Assembly: GCF_900167945.1 (NCBI RefSeq)
Contig: NZ_FUZA01000014.1
Location: 1 to 54,189, forward strand
Source: Dyadobacter psychrophilus
GTDB lineage: Bacteria > Bacteroidota > Bacteroidia > Cytophagales > Spirosomataceae
Direction of reading: 5' to 3'
Length of the DNA: 54,189 nt
The notes under the pieces are model-generated. The model did not search any database. It was not told where the DNA came from and saw only the letters and a list, made by a program, of their open reading frames with translations. A program made the position numbers and the translations under genes. Of the stretch, positions 34,403 through 44,087 are shown piece by piece. Every line of letters begins with the position of its first letter. Position 1 is the first letter of the stretch.

Positions 34403-34994
34403 GGGTTTGGCCGGTTATGGATCCGGCGTTAAAAAAATGAGCAGTTAAATGAAAATAAATGCTGGACGCTCCCCAGGAAAGCAGTGGGCTGATCATCAGT
34501 GGAACCAGTACATCCGAAGGGAAATGGACTCCCAGATAAACACGGCTGTAAGCCACCAGAAATGCCCAGGTAAGCATGATCAGTGCAGTCATTGTCACTT
34601 GTTTTCGGGCCGTGAAAATCATATAAAAACTCAGCGAGAAAACATTCATCGCGTGTGATGAGACAAAGCCATACTTACCGCCCCGGTACTGGTTCACGTA
34701 ATGCAGCATATGTTCAATGCCAGGTGTATGACTTGGTCGGAGCCGGTGAAAGATGGGTTTAATTACCGAGGAAGCCAACTGATCGCTGATCAGTATCAAT
34801 AGGGCTGCAACAAAAAGATGAACAATGGCCTTTCTTCCCAGATCTTTGATCCAAAGAATAATAATCAAAAGATAAAAAGGTACCCAGGCAATTCTGCTGC
34901 TTACCGTCCACATGATACGGTCCAGTAGTGGTGCGTGGGCTGCATTGATTTTAATCAGCCAGGCCATGTCCAGGTAATTGAATATTTCTGTCAT
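34392..34994 (-). CDS. PAP2-family phosphatase B
   Basis: A 200-residue membrane phosphatase starting MTEIFNYLDMAWLIKINAAH at 34994. The longer frame to 35159 only reads back over the upstream gene. The three PAP2 motifs are present: KPIFHRLRPSHTPG (K-x6-RP), YGFVSSHAMNVF (a variant SSH instead of SGH) and SRVYLGVHFPSDVLV (S-R-x5-H-x3-D). The start overlaps the stop of PAP2 A by 4 bp, and its own stop overlaps the RND start by 11 bp. It probably dephosphorylates lipid or polyprenyl phosphates on the outer face of the membrane. Confidence 0.88.
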   Translation of the reverse strand: MTEIFNYLDMAWLIKINAAHAPLLDRIMWTVSSRIAWVPFYLLIIILWIKDLGRKAIVHLFVAALLILISDQLASSVIKPIFHRLRPSHTPGIEHMLHYVNQYRGGKYGFVSSHAMNVFSLSFYMIFTARKQVTMTALIMLTWAFLVAYSRVYLGVHFPSDVLVPLMISPLLSWGASSIYFHLTAHFFNAGSITGQTHGE

Positions 34995-35587
34995 TTGCGC
35001 CGGGCAGCTAACCGCTGATTTATTTTGTAACATAAATAAGAGGTGCCTGCTCCGATGATTGCACCGGCCAGTACATCTGTCGGATAATGCACCCCAAGGT
35101 CTACACGTGAATACGCAACTGAGGACGCCCACAGGTAGGCAGGGGCGATCACATACCATTTGGGACAGATCAGACTGACCGATGTTGCCAAAGCAAATGC
35201 ATCGGTGGTGTGCCCGGAGGGGAAAGAAGGGCTGCCGCCTTGCGTAGCCTTTTGAATAAATGCGTATGTCACAAAAGGACGGTCTCGGTGAACCAAATAT
35301 TTAAGGGCATCGGTCACTACCGAAGCAGAAATCACCGAGACTCCGATGTAAATCGCGTTTCTTTTTAAAAGAGAATCTTTCTTTAACAATCCCAGGCCAA
35401 GCATTGCAATCGGAATGCCCAAACTTACAGGAGCCGCAGAATTTGTTATTCCCCGGAAAAAGCCATCTGTACCCGTGTTCCGGTGCAGGTTTACAAACTT
35501 CAACAGGTTGATATCTGCATTTTGTGCATACGCTGTTTTGAGCAGCATCAGGGAGAGCAAAAAGAGAACAAAAAGTGATTTTTTCAT
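34991..35587 (-). CDS. PAP2-family phosphatase A with signal peptide
   Basis: A 198-residue PAP2 protein with an N-terminal signal (MKKSLFVLFLLSLMLLKTAYA). Motifs: KYLVHRDRPFVT, PSFPSGHTTDAFA and SRVDLGVHYPTDVLAG, all canonical. Its start overlaps the stop of the adaptor gene (4 bp), and its stop overlaps the start of PAP2 B. Two PAP2 genes inside an RND operon are unusual. Known PAP2 roles include undecaprenyl-pyrophosphate recycling (bacitracin resistance) and lipid A dephosphorylation. Either would alter the envelope in a drug-efflux setting, which is inference. Confidence 0.88.
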   Translation of the reverse strand: MKKSLFVLFLLSLMLLKTAYAQNADINLLKFVNLHRNTGTDGFFRGITNSAAPVSLGIPIAMLGLGLLKKDSLLKRNAIYIGVSVISASVVTDALKYLVHRDRPFVTYAFIQKATQGGSPSFPSGHTTDAFALATSVSLICPKWYVIAPAYLWASSVAYSRVDLGVHYPTDVLAGAIIGAGTSYLCYKINQRLAARRK

Positions 35588-36507
35588 TTAGAGATGCTGA
35601 TTAGGGCTGTATCGGGTAATCCGTAGCTTCCCGAGCTGATAATCCGGTCCGATAGCGAGAATTTAGGAGAGATGATTTCGACGTTTTCGCTGTTTCTGTT
35701 TCCGATCTGAATGGGTACTTTAACGGCGGTACTGTCATCAATGAGTTTCATGACCCAGTATTCGCTCATCATTTCATCGGTTAATACCGCTGATTTTGGA
35801 AATACCTGCTTGCCGGTCGAACTGGATTTGGACACCATCACTTTTACGATCATGTTTTCGGGAAGAAACAGGCTTTGTTTTGTTTTGGCCAGAATCGTCT
35901 GTGTCTGTGCCAAGACATTCATCGCTGTAAGCGCCGTTGAAAAGGTGCCCGGGTAAGATTTATTATCCGGCAGGATGATTGTACAGCTCTTACCCGTTTT
36001 GGCAAAAGTGGCATATTCAAAGGGAACATTGACCATAAAGGCCAGATCACTGCTTTCAGCGATCGTGCACAGAGGACCACCTTCCAAAACGTAATCGCCC
36101 GGCTGCTGTTTGTCCAGAGTACTGATAACCCCTGATGCAGATGCCCGGACCTTGATGATGCCAAAGCCTGAAAGGGTAGAATCAATCTTGACGGCTTCTG
36201 TTCCTAGCGCCCTGCTTTCTTTTGATTGCAGGATGTAGAGAATATCACCTTTAATGACCTTATCACCCAGTTTTACGTTGACACCCGTGATAAAGGCGGG
36301 GATCGGGGCAGTCACAATGTTTCTTTTCAAGTAGTAGGTGGTAGCAAATAAGGTCAAATCATCGGAAATGGAACCTTGCCGCACATGAATAACTTTGACC
36401 TGAGCTTTGGGTGCAGACTCTGTCTGGGCAGCATCAGGTTTGGTTGCCGGAGTACAGCTATCTGTCAAAAAAGGTAAAACCAGGAAGAACAAAAGAATAC
36501 GTTTCAT
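35584..36507 (-). CDS. RND efflux periplasmic adaptor lipoprotein
   Basis: A 307-residue membrane-fusion protein. A lipoprotein-type signal (MKRILLFFLVLPFLTDSC) is followed by the adaptor fold: the barrel-sandwich hybrid (TAPIPAFITGVNVKLGDKVIKGDILYIL, VRASASGVISTLDKQQPGDYV) interrupted by a very short hairpin, then the beta-barrel domain (ESSDLAFMVNVPFEYATFAKTGKSCTIIL). It bridges the RND pump and outer-membrane factor. It is the second gene of the operon, 17 bp after the outer-membrane factor gene and overlapping PAP2 A. Confidence 0.88.
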   Translation of the reverse strand: MKRILLFFLVLPFLTDSCTPATKPDAAQTESAPKAQVKVIHVRQGSISDDLTLFATTYYLKRNIVTAPIPAFITGVNVKLGDKVIKGDILYILQSKESRALGTEAVKIDSTLSGFGIIKVRASASGVISTLDKQQPGDYVLEGGPLCTIAESSDLAFMVNVPFEYATFAKTGKSCTIILPDNKSYPGTFSTALTAMNVLAQTQTILAKTKQSLFLPENMIVKVMVSKSSSTGKQVFPKSAVLTDEMMSEYWVMKLIDDSTAVKVPIQIGNRNSENVEIISPKFSLSDRIISSGSYGLPDTALISISK

Positions 36508-36524
36508 AATAGTTAAATTGGGTT

Positions 36525-37811
36525 TTACCAGTTCCAGTAATTGTAAGCGTTTATCAGTACCTGCTTTTGGGCAGAGAGCAGCGCGTAGTCCCTTTGGATA
36601 ATCGCCCTGTTTTTCAGTGTTGTCAGGTAGATAATGATTGAGAGCTGGCCTGTTAAAATCTCCTTTTTATAAGTGTTTAAAAGCGTTTCGTATTCAGCAA
36701 GTTGCTGCTGGGCAAGGCTTTCTCTAAGGCCGTAAGAGCCGAGTTCTGCAAGGATCTTTGCTTTCCTGACTGTATTTTGATTGATGAAATTCTGTCTGGA
36801 AAAGGAAACTGATTTTTGCAGCACCTGGGTTTTATTTCTGGTAATGACCTTTTGGTGGCCATCAAAAAGGGGGTAAACAAGCGTAAGCCCGACACTGGCT
36901 CCCAGACGCTGGGGGATAGTCGGAGCATAAATGGCATTGAGTCCGGCATTTGCATTCAGGTTGAGCTGCGGTTTGTATTTGAGCTCAAACACATTTTGCA
37001 GTGCGGCCAGGTTAGCACTATCTAATTTGTATTTTTCCAGAAATACTGAGTTTTCAGGTTCGCGCGCGAGTTGCAAATTTATTAGTTGAAGATTAACCAA
37101 AGTCGTGTCGTTGATACCGCTTAACACGTTCAGGTCCATCAGGTCTCTTCGGTAACTTGCCCGGAAAGCAGCCAGCTGCGCCAGCATATTTTCGTATTCA
37201 AGATTCAGAAGGCTTAAATCGGATTGTTTATAAATACTTGATTCCACAAGTTTTTGAACCAAAGCCCGCTGCTGCGGAAGCATCTGGGAAAGCTGATCCA
37301 GATAACGGATTTGCTCTAAATCCTGCTGGCACAAAATGTACTGATCTGTAACCAGCTTTTCCACGTCATGCCCTGAAATGGCAGCCAGATTCTGGTTAAT
37401 CTGCGCACTGACCTTAAACTGCTCGCCTGCAATCCGGGCGCGCTGCTCGTTAAACAAAGGCTGTGTTAGCGTAAGCTGGGCAAGGTACTGACCGCCGTTA
37501 GACGCCCCGATGTCGTAACCGAAATAACGGTTGGCACCATTTGAATTGGGTTCGAACCGGGTATGGCCGTTATCGGTGGATACAATTGGGGCAAAAAGAT
37601 AGGTGGCAGTAACACCAATTTGAGGTTTGGTGTAAAAAGCTTTCAACCGCTCAACCTCGATCAGGTTCGCTCTACCAAGATTGACATTGTCGTTGACCAG
37701 CGGACTATTTTCTCTGGCTCTGCTCGTATAATAGGTCAGGTCGCGTTGCGCAGCAAGCGGATGTAAGTTTCCCAGAAAACTAATTACCAATAAATATTTG
37801 AAAAAAGACAT
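36525..37811 (-). CDS. TolC-like outer-membrane efflux protein
   Basis: A 428-residue outer-membrane factor. A signal peptide (MSFFKYLLVISFLGNLHPLAA) leads into two OEP repeats of long coiled-coil helices (LYEVERL-like residues at 50-60, QRALVQKLVESSIYKQSDLSLLNLEYENMLAQL, and GLRESLAQQQLAEYETLLNTYKKEIL near the end) with beta strands between (AQLTLTQPLF and VGLTLVYPLFDG). It would form the outer-membrane channel of the RND pump encoded downstream. It is the first efflux gene on this strand, probably the promoter-proximal one, after the small PepSY-like lipoprotein gene (24 bp gap). Confidence 0.88.
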   Translation of the reverse strand: MSFFKYLLVISFLGNLHPLAAQRDLTYYTSRARENSPLVNDNVNLGRANLIEVERLKAFYTKPQIGVTATYLFAPIVSTDNGHTRFEPNSNGANRYFGYDIGASNGGQYLAQLTLTQPLFNEQRARIAGEQFKVSAQINQNLAAISGHDVEKLVTDQYILCQQDLEQIRYLDQLSQMLPQQRALVQKLVESSIYKQSDLSLLNLEYENMLAQLAAFRASYRRDLMDLNVLSGINDTTLVNLQLINLQLAREPENSVFLEKYKLDSANLAALQNVFELKYKPQLNLNANAGLNAIYAPTIPQRLGASVGLTLVYPLFDGHQKVITRNKTQVLQKSVSFSRQNFINQNTVRKAKILAELGSYGLRESLAQQQLAEYETLLNTYKKEILTGQLSIIIYLTTLKNRAIIQRDYALLSAQKQVLINAYNYWNW

Positions 37812-37835
37812 AAACTGGATCAGGTTAGGAAGGCA

Positions 37836-38267
37836 TCAGTCGGGTTCTTCTGCTATGAAATTTCCGGCGGTATCGAAGATGAGCTCTTTGCCGGTAATCT
37901 GGATTTCATACGTCGTATCACCAGCGGTCTTGACAATTTTCTCACACCGAAGAATTCTTTCCTTAGGATAGTTGGCGGTTATATATCCTTTAATTGCTTC
38001 AAGATTGGGCAGTGCATTCTCGGACAAGACAAGCTCAGTTTCAGTGACATCATTTTTCTGGTCAAAGGAAACGGCTCCTTTTTCAGATCCTTCGGAATAT
38101 TTGGCTTCCCAGATCGGGGGTTCATCATTCCATTTTTCAATGACTGCCTTTGGATGTAGGGTCTTAAAAGCTTCAACCGTTTTTTCTGGAGGAGTTGTAC
38201 CTTGTTTTTTTTCGGTACAGGCGGCCAAAATTACGATGGCCAGCAGTGGCAACGTTTTGTTTTTCAT
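37836..38267 (-). CDS. Small PepSY-like (BLIP/PF11396-type) lipoprotein
   Basis: A 143-residue lipoprotein: signal MKNKTLPLLAIVILAAC with Cys17, then two PepSY-like units: VEAFKTLHPKAVIEKWNDEPPIWEAKYSEG and IKGYITANYPKERILRCEKIVKTAGDTTYEIQI. This pattern (F...P.A....W......Y.A.F) is common in small periplasmic Bacteroidota proteins often linked to two-component systems. Its function may be inhibitory or sensory. It lies just upstream of the outer-membrane factor gene and likely heads the efflux operon. Confidence 0.7.
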   Translation of the reverse strand: MKNKTLPLLAIVILAACTEKKQGTTPPEKTVEAFKTLHPKAVIEKWNDEPPIWEAKYSEGSEKGAVSFDQKNDVTETELVLSENALPNLEAIKGYITANYPKERILRCEKIVKTAGDTTYEIQITGKELIFDTAGNFIAEEPD

Positions 38268-38636
38268 GTTTTGCGATCATTAAGTTGTCACAAAACTCTG
38301 GGCCAATTTTGAGGAATTTCTGTTTACAAAAAATAGTTCACGAAAATTGATGAGCGTACGTTTGGTAGGATGTGAAGTAGTATTTTTAATAGCGAGGATG
38401 TTTTGAAAAGAATTTCCTAAGCTAGAAAAAAGAATAGATGACATGATAAGTATAACATGTAAAAAAACGGTTACCTAATTGGAAGGGTTTACATCAAGGT
38501 TGTTATGTTAATTACAAGTATGGATGATTATAATAGATTTTTTAGACCATCTCAATGAATGACTGTTTTGCATACCTCAATCGCAATGCAGAGATACAGG
38601 AATAGGGCCTTATGCCAAATGAAGCTATATAGCAAC
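38268..38636. other. Interval upstream of the efflux operon
   Basis: No gene is visible. The region must hold the promoter of the minus-strand efflux operon. I see no clear palindrome or repeat. Confidence 0.4.
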
Positions 38637-39221
38637 CTATATTTTACTATTAATTATAACACCACGATGACGCAAATATTTATAAAGTGTCATTTTAGAG
38701 ATTTCCAAATCGGCAGCAATTTCATTCACCCCCAGCTTGCGTTCATTGTAAAGCGTTTGTGCTAACATCGCCTTTTTTTCAGCTTCTTTCGAAAGGCCAC
38801 GGCTACGTCCTCCTTTTCGCCCACGTGCACGGGCGGCTTCCAGTCCGGATTTAGTCCGTTCCCTGATCAGGTCTCTTTCAAATTCGGCCAAGGATGCAAA
38901 AATATTAAAGATTAGTCTGCCTTGGGCAGTCGTAGTATCGATAGAATCATTAATAGAAACCAGGCCAATTCCTCTTTTTTCAAAATCGGAAGTCATTTCC
39001 AGAAGATGTTTCAAAGAACGTCCTAACCGGTCCAGTTTGTAAATGTAAATAATATCCCCTTCACGAAGGATCTGTTGCATAGCAGCGAGCTGCGGTCTAT
39101 CGGATTTTATTCCGGAGGCTTTTTCCTGAAATACTTTTTCACACCCAGCCTTCTGCAAAGCATCTAGCTGCATTTCCAAATTTTGGTCCTGGGTCGATAC
39201 CCGTGCATATCCAATTTTCAC
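38637..39221 (-). CDS. tnpR: Transposon resolvase
   Basis: A 194-residue small serine recombinase: KIGYARVSTQDQNLEMQ with catalytic Ser in VST, YKLDRLGRSLKHLLEM, FNIFASLAEFERDLIRERTK and a C-terminal helix-turn-helix (VNEIAADLEISKMTLYKYLRHRG). It resembles the plasmid resolvase at 13202 but is a separate gene. It is divergent from tnpA, with the res site between (39222-39397), as in many Tn3-family elements, and would resolve transposition cointegrates. Confidence 0.93.
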   Translation of the reverse strand: MKIGYARVSTQDQNLEMQLDALQKAGCEKVFQEKASGIKSDRPQLAAMQQILREGDIIYIYKLDRLGRSLKHLLEMTSDFEKRGIGLVSINDSIDTTTAQGRLIFNIFASLAEFERDLIRERTKSGLEAARARGRKGGRSRGLSKEAEKKAMLAQTLYNERKLGVNEIAADLEISKMTLYKYLRHRGVIINSKI

Positions 39222-39241
39222 CTTTTGTCTACTTTAATTCA

Positions 39242-39277
39242 TCTAAGATACCAAATTTAATGTACTTAGATTGGTAT
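39242..39277. promoter_or_regulatory. Candidate res site between tnpR and tnpA
   Basis: TCTAAG (39242) and CTTAGA (39265) plus ATACCAA (39248) and TTGGTAT (39271) are interleaved inverted repeats within 36 bp, the form of a resolvase subsite, in the divergent tnpR-tnpA gap. Confidence 0.5.
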
Positions 39278-39397
39278 ACAAGTTTATTTTACTAAATTGA
39301 TAAAATATGTCTTGTTTTAGGCCACTCTTTAAGCTCGAAAGTGCAGAACAGGTTTGTACATTCTGAGTAACGTTTTTTTATACACACAAATCGTCTC

Positions 39398-41776
39398 ATG
39401 CCAAGAAAAGAATGCCTGACTTCCGAAGCCCGGCAACGATTTGACAATCCACCAGTTTTGAATGCTGACCAGAAGTCGATCTTCTTAGATGCTCCCCAGT
39501 GGGCAGCTGAATATGTCAAAACTTTGCAAACACCTTCGAATAAGGTTGGCTTTCTTTTGCAGGTCGGATACTTCCGGATTGTTAGTCGTTTTTTTGGATC
39601 AGGCCGTTTCCACCAAAGTGACGTCGATTTCGTAGCTGCAAGAATTTCGGTTGATGTCAACGCGGTTCACATGAGCGATTATGAAGGAAGGACCTCACTT
39701 AGGCACCGGGAAGATATTCTTGGACATTTTGGTTTTGCCGCCTTTGAAAAATTATCAGTTGAAGCTTTGATCGAAGAAACACAGAGGTTAGCCCATGTAC
39801 AGACCAGGCCATACTTGATATTCGAAGGGATGGTAGATTTCCTTCAGGCACATCATATCGAAATTCCAACTTACCAAAGCCTGAAAACTATTTTGGATAA
39901 AGCGCTTAACAGCTTCGAGCAAAATCTAGAGTCTATTTTAAGCAAATATCTAACAGCGGCTGATATCTTACTTTTGGAGCAGCTTCTTGTTGAACACAGT
40001 TCTTATCAAGAAGATAGCAAGAGGCATTTAAAAGTGAAACGCTATGAGATTACATTTTTTAAGCGCGTTTCACAGTCCATGGAGACAAAACAGATCCATG
40101 AGCGTGTAGCAAACTTTCAAAGTTTAAAGACAATGTATTTGCAGCTGTTACCAGTTGCAAAGCGCTTAAAGCTGTCGGATGCAACCATTCAATTCTATGC
40201 CGAATATGTAATCAATAACCAGGTACCGCAGATAGCTACACGCAGCACCAACCGTTATCTGCTTTTGATTTCCTTTATCATTCACCAGTACTATATGCTG
40301 GGCGATGCACTTATCCTGACCTTAAACAGTTCTGTTACTAACTATGTCAATGGTTGTGAGAACTTAGTAAAACAAGAACTGTATCAGAACAGGATGCAGA
40401 CCGCGCAGCTAGTCAGCAGCGTAGCCCACCGCAGCACCACCCACATTGATGTTTTGGGTGCCATTGAAAAAATCATTGCTGATACTACAATGGAACCGTT
40501 GGCCAAAGTAACCTTGATTGAACAGCTTTTTAAAAACAAACGGTTATCTCAAAAACTCTTACAGGAAGACCAGCAGCGCCTTAAAGATTTAAGGGAATCC
40601 AACCAAAAGATAAACGACCGGGAAGATTTTTATCAGATGCTCGAAAAAAATGCATCCAAGTTAAATGGCAAGGTTAGCGATATTGTAAAAGCACTGATCC
40701 CAAGTGCCACTTCTTCTGGAAAGGACATCCTTACAGCAGTTCAGTACTACAAGGAAAAAAACGGTGCTATTCTAACGCGCGCATTGGTACCAACTAATTT
40801 TTTAGGAATGGAGCAACAGCAGCGGGTATTAACTACGGAAGGCAAATTACGGACAGGTTTATATAAAGTTTTCCTGTTTCAGGAAATCAGAGATAATATC
40901 AAGTCTGGTGCGCTTCCAATCGATTCATCGTATGATTACCGCAGTTTTGACGAATATGAAATACCGTCTGCAGTTTGGAATAAAGAAAAGGAAAAGCTGA
41001 TTGAACAAGCCGGTTTAACAGCTTTTGCCGATTCACGAAAAACCCTGGTTAAATTAAATGAAAGGTTGAATGCCCAGATTAAATTAACCAATGAGCATAT
41101 AGAAGCAGGCAGTAACAAACAGGTATACTTCGATCCCGCCGGTGACTGGCACTTGATGAAAGATAAGCGTTTGGAAGAAGTCACGGATCTGGAATCGCTA
41201 TATCCCCAGGAATATGTCATTCCACTAGTCGAAGTTCTCTCAACCGTCCAAAATGCAAGCGGCTTTATTTCTTCTCTAATTCACGGTGGAATTGATCATA
41301 TCCCTAAACGCCCGGAAGAGAATTTGTTCTTTGCTGCAATTCTTGGCTTCGGGTGCAATATCGGTATTCGTAAATTCTCGTTCATGTCCAAAGGAATCCG
41401 GACCACTTCGCTGGAAACAACTGCACTTCAATATTTTTCACCAGAGACTGTAATACAGGCAAATGACAAGGTACTTGCTTTTAGCAATGCCTTACCACTT
41501 ACCCAGCATTATAGAAAAGATGCTGACTTTGTTCATACTTCCAGTGATGGCCAAAAGTTTGATGTGTCCGTTGCGTCGTTGGTCGCTTCTCCGTCATTTA
41601 AATACTTTGGTAATGGCAGGGGTGTTACCATGTATTCCTTTCTGGATGAAGCTGGACAGTTATTTTACTCGACAGTATTCAGTGCAGCAGAACCCGAATC
41701 CCACTACGTTTTGGATGGTCTGACCCACAATGAAGTGATCATTCCCAACGCACATTCAACAGACACGCATGGTTTC
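39398..41776 (+). CDS. tnpA: Tn3-family transposase, exon 1 (intron-interrupted)
   Basis: 793 codons of a Tn3 transposase. The N-terminal DNA-binding region (PRKECLTSEARQRFD, DVDFVAARISVDVNAVHMSDYEGRTSLRHREDI) and the central helical part lead into the catalytic DDE domain, ending at the conserved HSTDTHGF, which contains the second catalytic Asp. A group II intron begins at the next base (GTGCG, 41777). Splicing joins this to AGTGAGCCC at 44088 in frame, giving a 1028-residue protein of normal Tn3 length. Unspliced RNA would be read into intron sequence and stop at 41899. Confidence 0.93.
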
Positions 41777-42346
41777 GTGCGACCTGCAAGGTCGATTAAG
41801 CAATGCGGTAGAATTCCGCTACCCCTGCCCAATGGGGTATTCTTACCAAAGCGTGCGGGGCCGGTAACAGCCCGGTGCGAAGCCTTTGGGACAATGTAGC
41901 TTTCTAGTAGCAATTAGTGGCCAACGGAAGAACTAAGAAGAGACGGCTCATGGCTAACTTGGTGTGAACTGGTGGTAAACTTCGTTAGAGTGAGACAGCG
42001 AAAACTAATTGATACGCTGTGACCAAAAGGTGAAGGGGCAACAAGCGAGACTGTATCCTCCTTGCTTGATTGGGCTGTCGCCCCCTCGGAGAATAGCCAG
42101 AGCCTACCAGCCGTCAGGAGCGTGTTTAAACGGCAACAGGGTAAGCCCCATGAGGTCTCCCGTCAGGGGAGTAAGCGGATCGTAAGAAAAGCCGAATTCC
42201 GCAGGGGGTAAAGGAACACAGGAGAAAGCGAATGGTTATCTGTAATGGATGACATAGGGTTTCCAGCTTTGACCCGGTCCGAAAGGACGCCCACTTCCTG
42301 TATGGTTTGTTACATAAAAATGAACGAAAAAAGAGTTTGAATTAGC

Positions 42347-44014
42347 GTGAGTAAGCCAATGAGATCTTCGGATCAAACGACCGCACTAAGCATGAAAACC
42401 GCCTGGCACCAGATTAACTGGGCCAAGGCGCAAAAGCATGTAAGACACATTCAGTTCAAGATTATGAAAGCGTATGAGACGGGTAACAGAAAACGGGCCA
42501 GGGCCTTGCAGCGACTGCTGGCAAGAAGTTTTTCGGCCAAAGTGTTAGCTGTCAGAAAAGTAACTTCGAATGACGGAAAAAGCACACCGGGGGTAGATGG
42601 GCAATTATGGAACATGCCAGAAAAGAAATGGCAAGCGGTTCAACAGCTCAATCGTGGAAAGTACCGGGCCAAACCTTTGCGGCGGGTAGAAATACCCAAA
42701 GCCAACGGCAAGACACGCCCGTTAGGTATTCCGGTGATGTATGACCGGGCGATGCAGGTGCTATGGGGACAGGCGTTGGAGCCGATTGCGGAACGAGCCG
42801 CCGATCTGCGCTCGTATGGATTCCGAAGGTACCGAAGTGCCCATGATGCTATTGAGAACTTATGGAACAGCCATTGCAAAGGGACAGCATATGTATTGGA
42901 TGCCGATATTAAAGGCTGCTTTGACAACATCAGCCACCAGTGGTTAATCAAGCATATTCCAATGGATAAGCAAATACTCAGGCAGTGGTTAAACTGTGGG
43001 GTCATTATCGCTGGCAAATATTACCCAACCACCAAGGGTACTCCGCAAGGAGGGCCGATCTCACCGATGCTGGCCAACCTTACCCTTGATGGACTAGAGC
43101 AGGCCACCGCCAAAGCGGCCCACCTGACCTGCCATGGCTACACCCAGCAAAGCCATTGGGGACACTATCAACGAAGTGGCCTGCACGTAATCCGCTATGC
43201 GGATGACTTCATCGTCACCGCTAAACGGGCCGAATATCTTACGGAAGCGATCGGCGGCATCAAACAGTTCCTGGCAGAGAGGGGACTGGAATTAAATGAA
43301 CAGAAAACCTCATTGGGGCATATTGATCAGGGTTACCAGTTTCTGGGTTTTCATTTACGACGCTATGCTGATCAGAAAGTAATCATTAAACCGACCGCTG
43401 ATGCGCTCAAATCCGTAAAAACCAAAGTGAGCCAGATAGTACGGGAAATGATTGCGCGCACACAGGATGATCTGATCCTTGGACTGCGTCCGGTGACGCT
43501 GGGCTGGTGCCAATATTATCAAACAGTTTGCTCACAACGGGCATTCGAGAAATTAGACAACCATGTCTTCAAACGGCTTTGGTGGTGGGCACAGCGCCGG
43601 CATAAACGCAAATCGGCCCGATGGATCAAAAACCGCTACTGGCGTGTCGAAGGGAAACGGAAATGGAACTTTGTAACCGGGCAAACCCGCTTGCCGCAGT
43701 GTGAGCACATCCCAATTATTCGAGTTAAAAATCTGAGAATCAAAGCGAACATCTTTATCGATGAAACGTACTTCAAACAGCGCAGTCAGGACTTGGCCCA
43801 ACTACGCATGAGCCGGCGCGAAGCACAGCTTCTCAGCAAACAAAACGGTTATTGCCCGATGTGCAAAGGTGTCCTACAAGTGGATGATCAGACAAACCTG
43901 CATCATATTCAGCCTAAACTAACTGGAGGCCGTAATGATATCGGAAATCTGATGCTTGTTCATGCCAATTGCCACCAGAGTTACCACGCTACCCATTACG
44001 CAAGACGAACTTGA
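42347..44014 (+). CDS. ltrA: Group II intron reverse transcriptase/maturase with HNH endonuclease
   Basis: A 555-residue intron-encoded protein. The reverse transcriptase domain has RVEIPKANGKTRPLGIP, ADIKGCFDNISHQWL, KGTPQGGPISPMLANL and the catalytic YADD box in HVIRYADDFIVTAK. A maturase/X domain follows (GWCQYYQTVCSQRAFEKLDNHVFKRLWWW). The C-terminus is an HNH endonuclease with CPMCKGVLQVDD, LHHIQPKLTGG and HANCHQSYH. All catalytic motifs are intact, so the intron should splice and home. The stop codon overlaps domain V by 2 bp. Confidence 0.95.
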   Translation: MSKPMRSSDQTTALSMKTAWHQINWAKAQKHVRHIQFKIMKAYETGNRKRARALQRLLARSFSAKVLAVRKVTSNDGKSTPGVDGQLWNMPEKKWQAVQQLNRGKYRAKPLRRVEIPKANGKTRPLGIPVMYDRAMQVLWGQALEPIAERAADLRSYGFRRYRSAHDAIENLWNSHCKGTAYVLDADIKGCFDNISHQWLIKHIPMDKQILRQWLNCGVIIAGKYYPTTKGTPQGGPISPMLANLTLDGLEQATAKAAHLTCHGYTQQSHWGHYQRSGLHVIRYADDFIVTAKRAEYLTEAIGGIKQFLAERGLELNEQKTSLGHIDQGYQFLGFHLRRYADQKVIIKPTADALKSVKTKVSQIVREMIARTQDDLILGLRPVTLGWCQYYQTVCSQRAFEKLDNHVFKRLWWWAQRRHKRKSARWIKNRYWRVEGKRKWNFVTGQTRLPQCEHIPIIRVKNLRIKANIFIDETYFKQRSQDLAQLRMSRREAQLLSKQNGYCPMCKGVLQVDDQTNLHHIQPKLTGGRNDIGNLMLVHANCHQSYHATHYARRT

Positions 44015-44046
44015 GCCGTATGAGCTGAAAGGTTCACGTACGGTTC
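44013..44046 (+). ncRNA. Group II intron domain V
   Basis: A 34-nt hairpin, GAGCCGTATGAGCTGAAAGG through to CACGTACGGTTC, the catalytic core of the intron, followed by domain VI (44050-44085) with its branch-point region. Confidence 0.9.
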
Positions 44047-44087
44047 TTAGAGGGGTTGGGGGCGGCAACGTCCCCCGCCTACTCGAC

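Larger units (their letters stand above)
41777..44087 (+). mobile_element. Group II intron within tnpA (2,311 nt)
   Basis: The intron starts with the group II consensus GTGCG and ends ..CTACTCGAC, AY-type, 41 nt after domain V. Domain V is the 34-nt GAGCCG...ACGGTTC hairpin at 44013-44046, followed by a domain VI stem with a probable branch A near 44081. It encodes an LtrA-type reverse transcriptase/maturase with an HNH endonuclease. The intron is in sense orientation, and removing it restores the tnpA frame exactly, so it can be self-removed. Confidence 0.93.

Noticed and set aside
34995..35159. N-terminal extension of PAP2 B to 35159
   Set aside because: It reads through the upstream PAP2 A gene in another frame and gives a Cys/Arg-rich leader. 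The ATG at 34994 overlaps the upstream stop, as is usual in this operon.
39292..39660. 122-codon minus-strand frame opposite the start of tnpA
   Set aside because: It is antisense to a well-conserved transposase N-terminus and has no protein-like features.
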